Of a DNA stretch of 22,614 nt, positions 15,055-22,614 are shown in pieces; the first letter of the stretch is position 1; each line of letters opens with the position of its first letter. Origin of the DNA: DASTQL01 sp035761805. Lineage in GTDB: Bacteria > Actinomycetota > Actinomycetes > Jiangellales > Jiangellaceae. A program made the position numbers and the translations under genes. The stretch is taken from NCBI GenBank assembly GCA_035761805.1, contig DASTQL010000216.1, forward strand, positions 1-22,614. The letters run 5' to 3'. The notes beneath the pieces are model-generated. The model had not been told where the DNA came from, made no database searches, and saw nothing but the letters and a program-made list of their open reading frames with translations.

Positions 15055-18000
15055 ATGACGACGAACGGGCGAGCGACGACCGAGACCCAGCGGGCGCGCC
15101 TGGACGGTCCGGTCACCGAGGCCCTGCTCCGGACGGGGCGCTTCTTCGCCCGCGGGGAGGTCTCCGACGACCTGCGCACGGTCACCCGCGAGGGCGGCCG
15201 CGACGGCGACGTCTTCTACCGCGACCGGTGGAGCCACGACAAGGTCGTGCGCTCCACGCACGGGGTCAACTGCACCGGCTCGTGCTCCTGGAAGGTCTAC
15301 GTCAAGGACGGGATCATCACCTGGGAGACCCAGGAGACCGACTACCCGTCCGTGGGTCCGGACCGTCCGGAGTACGAGCCACGCGGCTGCCCGCGCGGCG
15401 CCGCATTCTCCTGGTACACCTACTCGCCCACCCGCGTCCGCTACCCGTACGCGCGGGGCGTGCTCGTCGAGATGTACCGCGAGGCGAAGGGCCGCCTGGG
15501 CGACCCGGTGCTCGCCTGGGCCGACATCCAGGCCGATCCCGAGCGGCGCCGCCGCTACCAGCGGGCCCGCGGCAAGGGCGGGCTCGTGCGGGTGTCGTGG
15601 GACGAGGCGGTGGAGATGGCGGCCGCGGCGCACGTCCACACCATCAAGGAGCACGGCCCGGACCGGGTGGCCGGCTTCTCCCCGATCCCCGCCATGTCGA
15701 TGGTCTCCCACGCCGCGGGCTCGCGGTTCGTCGAGCTCGTGGGCGGCTGCATGACCTCCTTCTACGACTGGTACGCCGACCTCCCGGTGGCGAGCCCGCA
15801 GGTCTTCGGGGACCAGACCGACGTCCCCGAGTCCGGCGACTGGTGGGACGCCTCGTACCTGCTGATGTGGGGTTCCAACGTCCCCGTGACACGCACCCCC
15901 GACGCCCACTGGATGGCCGAGGTCCGCTACCGCGGCACGAAGGTGGTCACGGTCAGCCCCGACTACGCCGACAACACCAAGTTCGCCGACGAGTGGATGG
16001 CCTGCGCGCCCGGCACCGACGGTGCGCTCGCCATGGCGATGGGCCACGTCGTGCTCAAGGAGTTCTTCGTCGACCGGCGGGTGCCCTTCTTCCTCGACTA
16101 CGTCCAGCGCTACACCGACCTGCCGTTCCTCGTTCGCCTGGAGCTCCACCCCCAGCTGGGTGAGCTCGCGCCGACCAAGAACCTCACGGCGGCCGACCTC
16201 GGCGACACCGGCGAGGGCGCCGCCTTCAAGACCGTGCTCGTCGACGGCCGCACCGACGAGCCGGTCGTGCCGCACGGGTCGTTGGGCTTCCGCCACACCG
16301 AGTCGGGCGTGGGCCGGTGGAACCTCGACCTCGAGGGGGTCGCGCCTCGCCTGACCCTGCTCGGCGAGGACGCCGAGCGGGTCGAGGTGCTGCTGCCCCG
16401 CTTCGACTCCCCGGACGGTACGGGTGAGCTGCTCAGGCGTGGCGTCCCGGCGCGCCGGGTCGGCGGCCACCTCGTCACCACCGTCTTCGACCTGCTGTGC
16501 GCCCAGTACGGCGTGGGCCGCCCCGGCCTGCCGGGTCGCTGGCCGTCGTCGTACGAGGACGCGAGCGAGCCCTACACGCCGGCCTGGCAGGAGGAGATCA
16601 CCTCCGTACCGGCTCAGCAGGTCGTCCGCATCGCCCGCGAGCTCGCGGCGAACTCGGAGGAGTCCGGCGGCCGGTCGATGATCATCATGGGTGCGGGGGT
16701 CTGCCAGTGGTTCCACGGCGACGCCACCTACCGCGCCATGCTCGCTCTGCTCATGCTCACCGGCGCGATGGGCCGCAACGGCGGCGGGTGGGCGCACTAC
16801 GTCGGGCAGGAGAAGTGCCGCCCGTCGACCGGCTGGGCCACCCTCGCGATGGGCCTGGACTGGTCCCGCCCGCCCCGTCAGATGGCCGGCACCGCGTTCT
16901 GGTACACCCACACCGACCAGTGGCGCTACGACGGCTACGCCGCCGATGCGCTCGCCTCGCCGACCGGGCGCGGCCTCTGGGAGGGGCGCCACACAGCGGA
17001 CCTGCTGGCCCAGTCCGTACGGCTGGGGTGGATGCCGATGTTCCCGCAGTTCGACCGGTCGTCGCTGACCCTGGCGGACGAGGCGGCAGCGGCGGGCCTG
17101 GAGGCGCCCGCCTACGTGGCCCAGCAGCTGCACGAGGGCAAGCTGGCCTTCGCGGTCGAGGACCCGGACGCGGAGCGCAACTGGCCGCGCGTCCTCACGG
17201 TCTGGCGGGCCAACCTGCTCGGCTCGTCCAGCAAGGGCAACGAGTACTTCCTCAAGCACCTGCTGGGCACCGACTCCAACCTGCGGGCGGACCCCACCCC
17301 GGTCCACAGCCGGCCCGTCACGGTGACCTGGCGGGACGAGATCCCCGAAGGCAAGCTCGACCTCCTGCTGTCCCTGGACTTCCGGATGACCTCGACCACG
17401 CTGCTCTCGGACGTGGTGCTGCCGGCGGCGACCTGGTACGAGAAGGCGGACCTGTCCAGCACGGACATGCACCCCTTCATCCACGCCTTCACCCCTGCGA
17501 TCGACCCGCCCTGGGAGACGCGCAGCGACTACGCGGCCTTCTCCGCGATCGCGACGGCCTTCAGTCGGCTGGCCCGCGAGCACCTCGGGGTGCGCCGCGA
17601 CGTCGTCATGATGCCGATGCAGCACGACACCCCCGGCGAGACCGCGTACCCGGGCGGTGTCGTCCGGGACTGGAACGACGCCGGGGAGGCGCCGGTGCCC
17701 GGCCGGACGATGGGCACGATCGCCGTCGTCGAGCGCGACTACGGGGCCGTGGCCGAGAAGTGGCATGCGCTCGGGCCGCTGGTCGAGCGGCTCGGGCTGA
17801 CCACGAAGGCGGTCACGGTCACCCCGACCGCGGAGGTGGCCGACCTGGCGGCACGCCACGGCGTGTACGACCGCGGGGCGGCCGCCGGCCGGCCGGCGCT
17901 GGACACCGACGTCAAGATGGCCGACGCGATCCTGGCTCTGGCCTGGACCTCCAACGGAAGGCTGGCCGTCGAGGGCTTCCGGGCGCTCGAGAAGCGGGTG

Positions 18001-18768
18001 GGCAGACCCCTGCACCACCTGGCCGAGGGCAGCGAGGAACGCCGCATCACCTACGCCGACGCGCAGGCCAGGCCGGTGCCGGTCATCACCAGTGCCGAGT
18101 GGTCCGGCTCGGAGACCGGCGGTCGCCGCTATGCGCCGTTCACCGTCAACGTCGAGCAGCTGAAGCCCTGGCACACGCTGACCGGCCGCATGCACTTCTT
18201 CCTCGACCACGACTGGATGACCGAGATGGGGGAGCAGCTGCCGGTCTTCCGGCCGCCGCTCGACCTGACCCGGCTCTTCGGCGAACCCCCGCTCGGCACG
18301 TCCGAGGGGCATTCGCTCGCGGTCCGCTACCTCACGCCGCACTCCAAGTGGTCCATCCACTCGGAGTACCAGGACAACCTCTTCATGCTCTCGCTGAGCC
18401 GCGGCGGGCCGACGATGTGGATGAGCCCGGCGGACGCCGAGGCGATGGGCGTACGTGACAACGACTGGGTGGAGGCGGTCAACCGCAACGGCGTCTTCGT
18501 CGGGCGGGCGATCGTGTCGCACCGGATGCCGGCTGGAACCGTGTACGTGTACCACGCTGTCGAGCGGGTCATCGACGTCCCGCTCACGGAGACGACGGGC
18601 CGCCGGGGAGGCATCCACAACTCCCTGACCCGGCTCTTCGTCAAGCCGACCCACCTGGCCGGGGGCTACGCGCAGACGTCGTTCGGCTTCAACTACCTCG
18701 GCCCCACCGGCAACCAGCGGGACGAGATGACGATCGTCCGCCGGCGCTCGCAGGAGGTGACCTACTGA
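15055..18768 (+). CDS. narG: Respiratory nitrate reductase alpha subunit NarG
   Basis: ATG 15055 follows GGAGG (15045-15049) at 5 nt. The 1237-residue protein is close to the usual NarG length (about 1240). The FS0 [4Fe-4S] cluster ligands are present with exact NarG spacing: His69-x3-Cys73-x3-Cys77-x34-Cys112. The molybdenum-coordinating aspartate is most likely Asp238 in FYDWYADLP. No twin-arginine signal is seen, consistent with a cytoplasm-facing active site. NarG binds Mo-bisMGD and reduces nitrate to nitrite using electrons relayed from NarH and NarI. Its stop overlaps the narH start (TGATG). A long open frame on the opposite strand across this gene is a GC-bias shadow. Confidence 0.97.
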   Translation: MTTNGRATTETQRARLDGPVTEALLRTGRFFARGEVSDDLRTVTREGGRDGDVFYRDRWSHDKVVRSTHGVNCTGSCSWKVYVKDGIITWETQETDYPSVGPDRPEYEPRGCPRGAAFSWYTYSPTRVRYPYARGVLVEMYREAKGRLGDPVLAWADIQADPERRRRYQRARGKGGLVRVSWDEAVEMAAAAHVHTIKEHGPDRVAGFSPIPAMSMVSHAAGSRFVELVGGCMTSFYDWYADLPVASPQVFGDQTDVPESGDWWDASYLLMWGSNVPVTRTPDAHWMAEVRYRGTKVVTVSPDYADNTKFADEWMACAPGTDGALAMAMGHVVLKEFFVDRRVPFFLDYVQRYTDLPFLVRLELHPQLGELAPTKNLTAADLGDTGEGAAFKTVLVDGRTDEPVVPHGSLGFRHTESGVGRWNLDLEGVAPRLTLLGEDAERVEVLLPRFDSPDGTGELLRRGVPARRVGGHLVTTVFDLLCAQYGVGRPGLPGRWPSSYEDASEPYTPAWQEEITSVPAQQVVRIARELAANSEESGGRSMIIMGAGVCQWFHGDATYRAMLALLMLTGAMGRNGGGWAHYVGQEKCRPSTGWATLAMGLDWSRPPRQMAGTAFWYTHTDQWRYDGYAADALASPTGRGLWEGRHTADLLAQSVRLGWMPMFPQFDRSSLTLADEAAAAGLEAPAYVAQQLHEGKLAFAVEDPDAERNWPRVLTVWRANLLGSSSKGNEYFLKHLLGTDSNLRADPTPVHSRPVTVTWRDEIPEGKLDLLLSLDFRMTSTTLLSDVVLPAATWYEKADLSSTDMHPFIHAFTPAIDPPWETRSDYAAFSAIATAFSRLAREHLGVRRDVVMMPMQHDTPGETAYPGGVVRDWNDAGEAPVPGRTMGTIAVVERDYGAVAEKWHALGPLVERLGLTTKAVTVTPTAEVADLAARHGVYDRGAAAGRPALDTDVKMADAILALAWTSNGRLAVEGFRALEKRVGRPLHHLAEGSEERRITYADAQARPVPVITSAEWSGSETGGRRYAPFTVNVEQLKPWHTLTGRMHFFLDHDWMTEMGEQLPVFRPPLDLTRLFGEPPLGTSEGHSLAVRYLTPHSKWSIHSEYQDNLFMLSLSRGGPTMWMSPADAEAMGVRDNDWVEAVNRNGVFVGRAIVSHRMPAGTVYVYHAVERVIDVPLTETTGRRGGIHNSLTRLFVKPTHLAGGYAQTSFGFNYLGPTGNQRDEMTIVRRRSQEVTY
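18752..18760 (+). promoter_or_regulatory. Strong ribosome-binding site of narH
   Basis: AGGAGGTGA, almost fully complementary to the 16S 3' end, ends 7 nt before ATG 18768 inside the narG coding sequence. It is the strongest such site in the operon and confirms the start. Confidence 0.75.
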
Positions 18769-20444
18769 TGCGCCCGATGGCCCAGCTGGGCATGGTGATG
18801 AACCTCGACAAGTGCATCGGCTGCCACACCTGCTCGGTCACCTGCAAGCAGGCTTGGACCAACCGGGCGGGTGTCGAGTACGTCTGGTTCAACAACGTCG
18901 AGACCCGCCCGGGCCAGGGCTACCCCCGGACCTACGAGGACCAGGAGGAGTGGCGCGGGGGGTGGGTGCTCGACCGTCGGGGGCGGCTGCGACTGCGCGA
19001 CGGCGGCCGCGTCTCCAAGCTCCTGCGCATCTTCTCCAACCCGAAGCTGCCGTCGATCCAGGACTACTACGAGCCCTGGACCTACGACTACGAGACGCTC
19101 ATCAACGCCCCGGCAGGCGACCAGATCCCCGTCGCCCGTCCGGTGTCGCTGATCAGCGGCCGGCCGATGAAGGTGGAGTGGTCGGCGAACTGGGACGACG
19201 ACCTCGGCGGCAGCCCCGAGGTGCTCCCCGACGACCCGGTGCTGAAGAAGGTCACCGACCAGGTGTCCCTCGAGCTCGAGCGCACCTTCATGTTCTACCT
19301 GCCGCGCATCTGCGAGCACTGTCTCAACCCGTCCTGCGTCGCCTCGTGCCCCTCCGGCGCGATGTACAAGCGGGTGGAGGACGGCATCGTGCTCGTCGAC
19401 CAGGACCGGTGCCGCGGCTGGCGGATGTGCGTGTCCGGCTGCCCGTACAAGAAGGTCTACTTCAACCACAGGACCGGCAAGGCCGAGAAGTGCACGCTCT
19501 GCTACCCGCGGCTCGAGGTGGGGCTGCCGACGGTCTGCTCCGAGACCTGCGTGGGCCGGTTGCGCTACATCGGCCTGTTCCTCTACGACGCCGACCGCGT
19601 GCTCGACGCCGCGTCGGTCCGCGACGACCGCGACCTGTACGAGGCGCAGCTGGACCTCCTGCTCGACCCCCACGACCCGGAGGTCGCCGCAGCGGCTCGC
19701 ACGTCCGGCATCCCGGAGGACTGGCTCGAGGCCGCCCGGCGCTCGCCGGTGCACGCGCTGGCCAAGGTCTACCGCGTTGCCCTGCCGCTGCACCCGGAGT
19801 ACCGCACGATGCCTATGGTCTGGTACGTCCCGCCGCTGTCGCCGGTCGTCGACGTCCTGCGCGACACGGGCCATGACGCCGAGGACTCCAGCAACCTCTT
19901 CGGCGCGATCGAGTCACTGCGGATCCCGTTGCAGTACCTCGCGGAGCTCTTCACCGCAGGCGACACCGTCGTCGTCGAGGGCGTGCTCCGCAAGCTGGCG
20001 GCCATGCGCTCGTACATGCGCGACGTCAACCTGGGGCGCGAGACGCGCCCGGAGGTCGCCGGGGAGGTCGGGATGACCGAGGAGCAGCTGTACGAGATGT
20101 ACCGGCTGCTGGCGATCGCCAAGTACGAGCAGCGCTACGTCATCCCCACGTCGTACGAGGTGCCCGACAACCTCCGGGGACAGCTGGAGGAGACGGGGTG
20201 CTCGCTGGACTACGAGGGCGGCCCGGGCATGTACGTGACCGGGTCGGGACCGTTCGGCGAGGCGTCCGGCCAGCCGGTGCCGGTCGCCGTCGAGACCTTC
20301 CACGCCCTCAAGGACCGGCAGACCAGCGAGGACCTGTCTGGCACGACCAGCGCGGCTCGCCGGGTGAACCTGCTCAACTGGGACGCCAAGGGGGCTCCGC
20401 CCCCCGGCACCTTCCCCCCGAGGAACGGCGGGGGGGCGTCGTGA
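18768..20444 (+). CDS. narH: Respiratory nitrate reductase beta subunit NarH
   Basis: ATG 18768 shares a base with the narG stop and has a near-perfect ribosome-binding site at 18752-18760. The 558-residue iron-sulfur protein has four ferredoxin-like cysteine groups: C16, C19, C22, C26; C182, C185, C190, C194; C215, C221, C225 with Trp218 in place of a cysteine; and C242, C245, C257, C261. The Trp substitution is the known mark of the [3Fe-4S] cluster in NarH. The subunit carries electrons from the NarI haems to NarG. The last ~20 residues are Pro/Gly-rich and encoded by G/C tracts that can form two hairpins just before narJ. Confidence 0.97.
   Translation: MRPMAQLGMVMNLDKCIGCHTCSVTCKQAWTNRAGVEYVWFNNVETRPGQGYPRTYEDQEEWRGGWVLDRRGRLRLRDGGRVSKLLRIFSNPKLPSIQDYYEPWTYDYETLINAPAGDQIPVARPVSLISGRPMKVEWSANWDDDLGGSPEVLPDDPVLKKVTDQVSLELERTFMFYLPRICEHCLNPSCVASCPSGAMYKRVEDGIVLVDQDRCRGWRMCVSGCPYKKVYFNHRTGKAEKCTLCYPRLEVGLPTVCSETCVGRLRYIGLFLYDADRVLDAASVRDDRDLYEAQLDLLLDPHDPEVAAAARTSGIPEDWLEAARRSPVHALAKVYRVALPLHPEYRTMPMVWYVPPLSPVVDVLRDTGHDAEDSSNLFGAIESLRIPLQYLAELFTAGDTVVVEGVLRKLAAMRSYMRDVNLGRETRPEVAGEVGMTEEQLYEMYRLLAIAKYEQRYVIPTSYEVPDNLRGQLEETGCSLDYEGGPGMYVTGSGPFGEASGQPVPVAVETFHALKDRQTSEDLSGTTSAARRVNLLNWDAKGAPPPGTFPPRNGGGAS
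20390..20435 (+). other. Two consecutive G/C-tract hairpins at the narH-narJ junction
   Basis: GGGGGC-TCC-GCCCCC (20390-20404) is followed by CCCCCCG-N8-CGGGGGG (20414-20435), ending 5 nt before the narJ GTG. Both lie in the last codons of narH. They could slow ribosomes or mask narJ initiation unless narH is being translated. The run of seven G (20430-20436) is also the only Shine-Dalgarno-like sequence for narJ. Confidence 0.45.
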
Positions 20445-21085
20445 GGGCGGCGTGGCGCCGACCCGCCCGGCCCCGCGGCCGCTCCGAGCGGGCGGTGGTC
20501 TGGCAGTCGGCCTCGACGCTGCTCTGCTACCCCGACGAGGAGCTGGTCGCCCGGCTGCCGCTGGTCCGGGCCGCGCTGGCCGGTCTCCCGGCTCGTCTCC
20601 GCGAGCCATTGGCGGGCGCTGCCGATCGCCTGGCTGCGCTTCCGCTGCTGCAGGCCCAGGCGGAGTACGTCGAGACCTTCGACCACAAGCGCCGGCGCAC
20701 GCTCTACCTCACGTACTGGGTCGCCGGCGACACCCGCAACCGCGGGCGCGCGATCCTCCGCTTCGCCGAGGTCTACCGCGCTTCGGGGGCGACCCCGCCG
20801 GCGGACGAGCTGCCGGACCACCTGGCGGTCGCACTGGAGTTCGCGGTCACGGTCGACCCGGTGGCCGGGCACCGCCTGCTCGCCTCCCACGTGACCCCGC
20901 TGTCGATGCTGCACGCCGCGCTGGTCGAGCATGGCAGCCCGTACGCGGGGGTGGTCGAGGCCGTCCTGGCCACGCTGCCACCGCCGGGTCCTGGCGACCT
21001 GGCCGAGGCGCGGCGGCTCGCCCGGGCCGGCCCGCCCGTCGAGGCGGTCGGCCTGGAGCCCTACCCGGCGGGAGGAGCGCGATGA
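20441..21085 (+). CDS. narJ: Nitrate reductase assembly chaperone NarJ
   Basis: GTG 20441 overlaps the narH stop (GTGA), giving 214 residues; the frame is open upstream but the NarJ homology begins near VVWQSASTLLCYPDEEL (about residue 19). The conserved NarJ/NarW block is present as AEYVETFDHKRRRTLYLTYW followed by VAGDTRNRG (about 74-102). NarJ binds apo-NarG in the cytoplasm, helps insert the molybdenum cofactor and FS0 cluster, and controls membrane docking with NarI. No clear Shine-Dalgarno precedes the start apart from a run of seven G (20430-20436), so translation probably depends on coupling to narH. Confidence 0.94.
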   Translation: MRAAWRRPARPRGRSERAVVWQSASTLLCYPDEELVARLPLVRAALAGLPARLREPLAGAADRLAALPLLQAQAEYVETFDHKRRRTLYLTYWVAGDTRNRGRAILRFAEVYRASGATPPADELPDHLAVALEFAVTVDPVAGHRLLASHVTPLSMLHAALVEHGSPYAGVVEAVLATLPPPGPGDLAEARRLARAGPPVEAVGLEPYPAGGAR

Positions 21086-21819
21086 GCACGCGTGACGTCA
21101 TGTTGTGGGGCGTCCTCCCGTACGTCACCGTCGCGGTCCTGGTGGTGGGGCTCTGGTGGCGTTACCGCTACGACAAGTTCGGGTGGACGACCCGGTCGTC
21201 GCAGCTCTACGAGAGCCGGTTGCTGCGGATCGGCAGCCCGCTGTTCCACTTCGGGATCCTCGTGGTCCTGGTCGGGCACGTCATCGGGCTGGTGGTGCCG
21301 CGGTCGTGGACGGAGGCGGTGGGTGTCTCGGAGGGGCTCTACCACGTCAACGCGGTCCTGCTGGGCGGCCTCGCCGGGGTGACGACGCTGACCGGCGTGG
21401 CCATCCTGGTCTACCGGCGCCGCACCACGGGTCCGGTGTTCATGGCCACGACGGCCAACGACAAGTCGATGTACCTCGTGCTCGTCCTGGCGATCCTCAC
21501 CGGGCTGCTGGTCACCGCGCTGAGCGCGGGGATCGTGGGCGAGGAGCACGACTACCGCGAGACGGTCGGACCGTGGTTCCGGTCGGTGTTCCGGCTGCAG
21601 CCCGACGTCGAGCTGATGGCGGAGGCGCCGCTCGGCTTCCACGTCCACACCCTCGTCGGGATGCTCCTCTTCGTGCTCTGGCCGTTCACCCGGCTGGTCC
21701 ACGCCTTCTCCGCCCCCGTGGGCTACCTGTTCCGGCCGTACGTGGTCTACCGGAGCCGCGAGCAGGCCGGCACCGGGTCGCGCCCGCCGCGCCGCGGCTG
21801 GGACCGCGTCGGCTCCTGA
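21082..21819 (+). CDS. narI: Respiratory nitrate reductase gamma subunit NarI (cytochrome b)
   Basis: ATG 21082 overlaps the narJ stop (ATGA) and has GGAGGAG at 21071-21077. The 245-residue protein has five membrane helices. Haem ligands fit the NarI pattern: His56 and His66 in LFHFGILVVLVGH, and His189 and His207 in the HTLVGMLLFVLWPFTRLVH stretch, the latter pair 18 residues apart as in characterised NarI proteins. It oxidises quinol (menaquinol is expected in actinobacteria) on the outer face and passes electrons through two b haems to NarH. It is the last gene of the operon; a strong hairpin begins about 40 nt after the stop. Confidence 0.96.
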   Translation: MSTRDVMLWGVLPYVTVAVLVVGLWWRYRYDKFGWTTRSSQLYESRLLRIGSPLFHFGILVVLVGHVIGLVVPRSWTEAVGVSEGLYHVNAVLLGGLAGVTTLTGVAILVYRRRTTGPVFMATTANDKSMYLVLVLAILTGLLVTALSAGIVGEEHDYRETVGPWFRSVFRLQPDVELMAEAPLGFHVHTLVGMLLFVLWPFTRLVHAFSAPVGYLFRPYVVYRSREQAGTGSRPPRRGWDRVGS

Positions 21820-21838
21820 GCCCGACTCAGCCCCGAAC

Positions 21839-22020
21839 GACCACGTTCACCACCCTCGTCGGGCCGTCACGAGGCGTCCGCGCCTCGTGATGACCCGAGC
21901 AGCCTGGTGGTGGTCTGGTGGTGGCTTCACTGACCACGCTTATCACCCTGGTCGGGCCATCTCCAGCGCCTCGTGATGGCCCGAGCAGCCTGGTGGTGGC
22001 CCGAGCAGCCTGGTGGTGGC
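21839..22020 (+). repeat. Diverged repeat pair with an exact 20-bp tandem duplication
   Basis: Copy A (21839-21914) and copy B (21932-22000) both run GACCACG..., CACCCT(C/G)GTCGGGCC, GCGCCTCGTGATG(A/G)CCCGAGCAGCC and TGGTGGTGG. Copy B lacks about 8 nt from the left arm of the hairpin in copy A but keeps a stem TCGGGCCATC/GATGGCCCGA (21952-21984). The 20 nt at 21981-22000 are repeated exactly at 22001-22020. A further fragment, ACGTTCACCACCCTC, recurs at 22309-22323. No coding function is apparent. Confidence 0.7.
21859..21898 (+). terminator. Strong hairpin downstream of narI
   Basis: The inner TCACGAGGCG-TCCG-CGCCTCGTGA (21867-21890) is a perfect 10-bp stem with a 4-nt loop. Pairing extends outward to TCGGG/CCCGA (21859/21898) with one mismatch and one G-T pair. 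It begins about 40 nt after the narI stop and probably ends the narGHJI transcript, although it also belongs to a repeat family found again at 21932-22000. Confidence 0.6.
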
Positions 22021-22069
22021 CCGGGTGCTGGGCGACCCGGGTGCGGCTGCGGGACGTGGCCCGCACGGT

Positions 22070-22280
22070 GATCACCGAACGTCGGCGACCGCGATCGTCC
22101 AAGATCACCGAGCGGCGTAGGCGCCGAGACGCGGGACCGGCAGCGCACGATGATCAGCGCCGGCCCAGAGCCACCTCCAGCGGAGATCACCATGTGGGTA
22201 CCATCCCACCAGTCGGCACCGGAGCTGCACGGCGATCACTCCGCCAGCGGGCCCCCGCCTCGGCCGAGATCACCGTGTGG
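22070..22280 (+). repeat. Recurring GATCACC cores in non-coding DNA
   Basis: GATCAC occurs at 22070, 22103, 22185, 22234 and 22268, four times as GATCACC. Two of these share a longer unit, GAGATCACC(A/G)TGTGG, at 22183-22197 and 22266-22280. The region has no supported gene. The cores could be degenerate copies of an intergenic repeat or protein-binding sites. Confidence 0.45.
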
Positions 22281-22534
22281 AGCTGGTACGACCCCGCCGC
22301 GATCGACTACGTTCACCACCCTCAAGACGTTCTTCAACTTGCACTGACGGCCCCATGTGTCGGTCAATACGGACATCTGGTGCTCCTGCCTGAGCCCCAG
22401 AGTCACAACCGTCACTCCAGACTCCTACGCACCTCCCGCAGACATACCATCTGACACGCTCTCCAAGGCCGTTGCCGGTAGGTCGCGGCCAGCCCGACCA
22501 GCCGGGCATGCGGGAAGGTCGCCTGCTCCTGACG

Positions 22535-22614
22535 GCGGACAGTCCAAGATCCCTGTAGGCGGACACGTCACTTCCCTTTCTGCGGACAGCTGATCTCCCT
22601 TTCCGCAGGTGTTG
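22535..22614 (+). mobile_element. 23/24-bp direct-repeat array resembling the end of an insertion sequence (cut by window edge)
   Basis: Three units start with GCGGACA at 22535, 22559 and 22582 (periods 24 and 23) and share a TCCCT core; the second and third both end TCCCTTTC. A fourth, degenerate unit begins at 22605 with GCAGGTG and runs off the window. CTGCGGA/TCCGCAG (22580-22586/22602-22608) also forms an inverted repeat. Multiple transposase-binding repeats at a terminus are typical of IS21-like elements, and the wording resembles actinobacterial ones I recall, but no transposase gene is visible. The exact element boundary cannot be placed. Confidence 0.5.

Larger units (their letters stand above)
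21820..22534. other. Non-coding tail of about 700 nt after narI
   Basis: No open frame here has a recognisable product, a good ribosome-binding site or codon use like the neighbours. The left half is filled by the hairpin and repeat pair and then by GATCACC cores. From about 22320 to 22480 the sequence is visibly less GC-rich than the rest of the window, which suggests acquired or decayed DNA next to the transposon-like end. Confidence 0.6.

Noticed and set aside
14752..18654. A 1300-codon open frame on the minus strand across narK and narG
   Set aside because: It is opposite well-supported narG, is low-complexity (Arg, Gly, Val, His rich) and matches no family; long antisense frames are expected at this GC content.
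21918..22454. A 178-codon plus-strand frame in the tail
   Set aside because: Its peptide is made largely from translated repeats and changes character along its length; no family resemblance.
22270..22566. A 98-codon minus-strand frame in the tail
   Set aside because: No recognisable product, no ribosome-binding site, and it runs through the repeat array; the sequence looks non-coding.
22535..22614. CRISPR array
   Set aside because: Units are 23-24 nt back to back with no unique spacers, and conservation is limited to GCGGACA and TCCCT cores.

Overview
The window is very GC-rich, with GTG starts common and stop/start overlaps (GTGA, ATGA, TGATG) throughout. It carries a mycothiol gene (mshB), a Ku-type end-joining ligase polymerase domain, DUF2510, and three genes whose start codon lies 6-7 nt after a TANNNT -10 box. 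Together these point to an actinobacterium; a Nocardioides-like member of the Propionibacteriales is my best guess, from general resemblance only. Apart from the last ~800 bases the DNA is densely coding and chromosomal in character.

Layout. (1) 1-2225, +: the end of a cobalt/nickel ECF importer, CbiM with a fused PDGLE tail (cut by the window edge), CbiQ and CbiO. (2) 2280-6068, +: DUF3618 membrane protein, DUF427 protein, a lone GroES-type protein, a cytochrome P450 and a FUSC-family membrane protein, tightly packed. (3) 9686-6114, -: mshB, a LigD-type primase/polymerase, an orphan family-3 solute-binding lipoprotein and an unusual CDF-family metal transporter. A 10-bp-stem hairpin separates this block from the convergent FUSC gene. 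(4) 9770-11310, +: EamA exporter and a GntR/FadR-type regulator overlapping by 4 nt. (5) 11411-13215, +: a DUF2510 membrane protein, then a pirin with two overlapping dyads upstream; a STAS-domain anti-anti-sigma protein converges on the pirin. (6) 14896-21819: narK nitrate/nitrite transporter (-), divergent from a complete narGHJI operon (+).

The nar block is the best-understood unit. NarK moves nitrate in and/or nitrite out. NarG (Mo-bisMGD and the FS0 cluster), NarH (four Fe-S clusters) and NarI (two b haems) form the quinol-nitrate reductase, and NarJ is the assembly chaperone. All cofactor ligands I could place by motif are present, so the enzyme looks functional. No molybdopterin genes and no NarXL/FNR-like regulator are in view.

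The final ~800 bases (21820-22614) have no convincing gene. They hold a strong hairpin after narI, two diverged copies of a ~70-bp repeat, an exact 20-bp tandem duplication, recurring GATCACC cores, a stretch less GC-rich than the rest, and at the edge three 23/24-bp direct repeats that look like the end of an insertion sequence lying mostly outside the window.

I see no clear new defence or biosynthetic system. The items most worth a second look are the solute-binding lipoprotein coupled to a CDF transporter lacking the usual zinc-site motifs, the repeat mosaic and transposon-like end after narI, and the overlapping dyads upstream of the pirin gene.
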